Source: an uncultured Lachnospiraceae bacterium
GTDB taxonomy: Bacteria > Bacillota > Clostridia > Lachnospirales > Lachnospiraceae
Reading direction: 5' to 3'
DNA length: 14,147 nt
Assembly (NCBI GenBank): GCA_900554205.1
Contig: USGM01000087.1
Span: forward strand, 1-14,147
Both the position numbers and the translations under genes were made by a program. This document shows, one piece after another, positions 12,294-14,147 of the stretch. The notes beneath the pieces were generated by a model. It saw nothing but the letters and a program-made list of their open reading frames with translations. It was not told the origin of the DNA and did no database searches. Each line of letters opens with the position of its first letter. The stretch's first letter is position 1.

Positions 12294-13949
12294 ATGGCTG
12301 CATTTTTTTGCCCGCAAACCGAAGATCTCTCCGGACAGCATTGGTATGGCATCTCCTATCTCCGCCTGTCAAAGCTGGGCAAGCGCTATGAGAGTGAGAG
12401 TATCGACAACCAGCGAAAGCTGATCCATGAGTTCGTACAGCGGCACCCGGAGATCACGCTGGTGGGTGAGCAGGTGGACGATGGTTACACCGGCACCAAC
12501 TATGACCGGCCGGGCTTTCGCGGCATTATGGACGCTATCCGTGAGAAGAAGGCGAACTGCGTCATTGTAAAAGACCTGTCCCGCCTTGGCCGTGAGTATA
12601 TCGAGACCGGCAAGTATCTGGAAACCATTTTCCCAGACATGGGCATCCGGTTCATCTCTGTCAATGACGATCTGGACAGTGAACACACACCGCTGTGCGA
12701 TGATATTTCCATCCCCATCAAAAATATTATGAACGAGGCGTACTGCCGCAGTCTTTCTCAGAAACTGCGGGCGCAGTTTCGTGTCCAGCGCAAGGCGGGA
12801 GAATTCCTCGGCGCCTTTGCCTGTTATGGCTATCTGAAAGACCCTGCCGACAAACACAAGCTCATTATTGACGAATATGCCGCTATGGTGGTCCGCACCA
12901 TCTTTCAACTGAAAATGGAGGGCTACAGCCAGCAGGCCATCGCCAACTATCTCTCCTCGGAGGGCGTTCTGCCGCCGGCAGCATATAAACAGCAACAGGG
13001 GCTGAAATATCAGTCCGGTTTTCAGGCGACCGGTAATAATATCGCGTGGTCGCCCGTCGCGGTACGGGCCATTCTGGAAAATCCCATCTATATCGGGACT
13101 CTGGTGCAGGGCAAGCGCGGAACACCCAACTATAAGATCAAGCAGATGAAGCTGCGCAGCAAAGAGGATTGGTGCGTTGTGGAGAAGAACCACGCACCAA
13201 TTATCAGCGAGGAGCTTTTCACTTCGGTGCAGCACCTGCTGTCACTGGATACCCGAACTTCCCCTTCCGAGGAAGTGGTGCAGCCCTTGGCCGGAATGCT
13301 GTTCTGCGCCGATTGCGGCCGCGCCATGTGCAGGCGCAGCGTAAAGCGCGGCAACCGCACGTTTTACTACTACGTCTGCTCCACCCACAAGCGCTCCAAG
13401 CTGTGCAGCAGCCACTCCATTTCGCAGACTGCTTTAGAGGACGTGGTGCTGCGGGCCATCCAGAAGCAAATCGAGATGGTGGTCGATATTGACCAGTTGA
13501 TCCATGAGATCGGTCAAAAGAGCATCCAAGCCGCCAAGCATCGGCAGTTGGATATGACGATTGAGGAAAAGGAGAAGCAGATCGCCGAGCAGAAGGAATA
13601 TCGTATGCGCTTGTTGGAGGCTTTCCACGACGACCTGATCTCCCGCACGGAGTATGACATGATGCGGCAGCGCTATACGCAGCGGATCGACGCATTGCAG
13701 GCAGCCCTTGCCAGCCTGCACGAGCGGCGGCAAGCCTTGGAGGCGGGTGCGGCAGACACCCGGAACTGGGTCGCCGAATATACCAAATTCAGGAAAATTG
13801 ACAAGCTTACCCGTGAAATGGTGGCTGGATTGATCCGCAGGATCACGGTATCCGAGGGCAAGCAAATTACGATACAGTTCAACTACGCCGATGAGTTGGC
13901 ATCTTACCAGCAGATGATCGCAGCAGCGGCGGCGAAGGAGGTGGGGTAA
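12294..13949 (+). CDS. Large serine recombinase
   Basis: The 551-residue protein is a complete large serine recombinase, the class that integrates and excises mobile elements through a covalent phosphoserine link to DNA. The resolvase domain (about 17-165) has SYLRLSK with the likely nucleophile S26 next to R24, then SIDNQ, DGYTGTNYDRPGF (63-75) and the active-site arginines R97 and R100 in KDLSRLGRE. The recombinase domain spans about 170-310 (ILENPIYIGTLVQGK). The zinc ribbon has C338, C341, C362 and C371. A coiled coil (about 420-485) precedes a basic C-terminus. The start is supported by AGGAGG 8 bases upstream. The next recombinase gene begins 2 bases after the stop, so the two are one operon and may act together, as in elements with clustered serine recombinases. 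Confidence 0.93.
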   Translation: MAAFFCPQTEDLSGQHWYGISYLRLSKLGKRYESESIDNQRKLIHEFVQRHPEITLVGEQVDDGYTGTNYDRPGFRGIMDAIREKKANCVIVKDLSRLGREYIETGKYLETIFPDMGIRFISVNDDLDSEHTPLCDDISIPIKNIMNEAYCRSLSQKLRAQFRVQRKAGEFLGAFACYGYLKDPADKHKLIIDEYAAMVVRTIFQLKMEGYSQQAIANYLSSEGVLPPAAYKQQQGLKYQSGFQATGNNIAWSPVAVRAILENPIYIGTLVQGKRGTPNYKIKQMKLRSKEDWCVVEKNHAPIISEELFTSVQHLLSLDTRTSPSEEVVQPLAGMLFCADCGRAMCRRSVKRGNRTFYYYVCSTHKRSKLCSSHSISQTALEDVVLRAIQKQIEMVVDIDQLIHEIGQKSIQAAKHRQLDMTIEEKEKQIAEQKEYRMRLLEAFHDDLISRTEYDMMRQRYTQRIDALQAALASLHERRQALEAGAADTRNWVAEYTKFRKIDKLTREMVAGLIRRITVSEGKQITIQFNYADELASYQQMIAAAAAKEVG

Positions 13950-13951
13950 GC

Positions 13952-14147
13952 ATGGCACGGAAAAGCAAATATCTGTCGGCCCAACCTCTGCCGGAGACTT
14001 CAGTTCACTATCTTGCCGGGCAGTATGGCCGGTTATCCGTAGAGGACGGTGACGACACCGAGAGCAATTCCATCGGCAATCAGGCAAAAATCGCCGATGC
14101 TTTCCTTGCGGAGTACCCCGATATACAAATCGTCGAGCGGTACGCTG
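13952..14147 (+). CDS. Second large serine recombinase, 5' part only
   Basis: The window ends after 65 codons. The visible part holds the opening of a resolvase domain: QYGRLSVEDGDDTESNSIGNQ (residues 24-44), with R27 and the likely nucleophile S29, then ADAFLAEYPDIQIVERY. It is not a copy of the upstream recombinase; the two differ over this whole segment. It lies 2 bases after the upstream stop, with GGAGGTGGGG (13937-13946), inside the upstream gene, as its probable ribosome binding site. Two tandem recombinases suggest the end of an integrative element that continues to the right. Confidence 0.88.
   Translation, partial: MARKSKYLSAQPLPETSVHYLAGQYGRLSVEDGDDTESNSIGNQAKIADAFLAEYPDIQIVERYA

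Noticed and set aside
12369..13235. 288-codon ORF antisense to the serine recombinase
   Set aside because: The recombinase on the other strand is certain; the antisense frame lacks start signals and a family pattern.

Overview
The window looks like a chromosome segment from an anaerobic gut-type Clostridia, probably the Oscillospiraceae or a relative. The reasons are strong AGGAGG ribosome binding sites, moderate GC, a Thermoanaerobacter-type secondary alcohol dehydrogenase, a flavin reductase-rubredoxin protein, and a large serine recombinase module of the kind common in Clostridia mobile elements. This placement is inferred from protein resemblance only. No rRNA, tRNA or CRISPR array was seen.

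Left part (1-5818) is a redox and stress-type region. A promoter and leader hairpin precede a two-lobed nitroreductase (+). A shared terminator separates it from a convergent Crp/Fnr-type regulator (-). A small DUF2249-like protein (+) is divergent from the regulator. Next is about 360 bases of strongly structured, apparently non-coding sequence, followed by an ORF that holds only the C-terminal domain of S-adenosylmethionine synthetase with its own ribosome binding site. A strong bidirectional terminator follows, then a convergent NADP-type zinc secondary alcohol dehydrogenase (-). A palindrome-rich divergent intergenic region leads to a two-gene operon (+): a high-molecular-weight rubredoxin (flavin reductase plus rubredoxin) and a FUSC/aromatic-acid-exporter-like membrane protein with a His-rich N-terminus.

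Middle part (5819-11070) holds a glycosyltransferase operon. A clear sigma-A-type promoter whose -10 is flanked by an inverted repeat, and a leader of about 245 nt, precede three tightly packed genes: a GT-A-type transferase, a GT4-type (GT-B) transferase, and a second GT-A-type transferase fused to a C-terminal cyclic-nucleotide-binding-like domain. A small cysteine-rich zinc-ribbon-like protein follows. Its stop codon lies inside a perfect 25-bp hairpin.

Right part (11071-14147) is the end of a mobile element or its border. A promoter-to-terminator unit of about 335 nt has many hairpins and a nine-codon leader ORF. A 40-codon ORF overlaps its terminator. Then come a second promoter with an operator-like palindrome and attenuator-like hairpin, a DUF6870-like small protein, a complete large serine recombinase, and the start of a second, tandem serine recombinase cut by the window edge.

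The most unusual items are the transferase fused to a cyclic-nucleotide-binding domain, the structured RNA region with the orphan MetK C-terminal domain, and the leader-like transcription unit near 11.3-11.6 kb.
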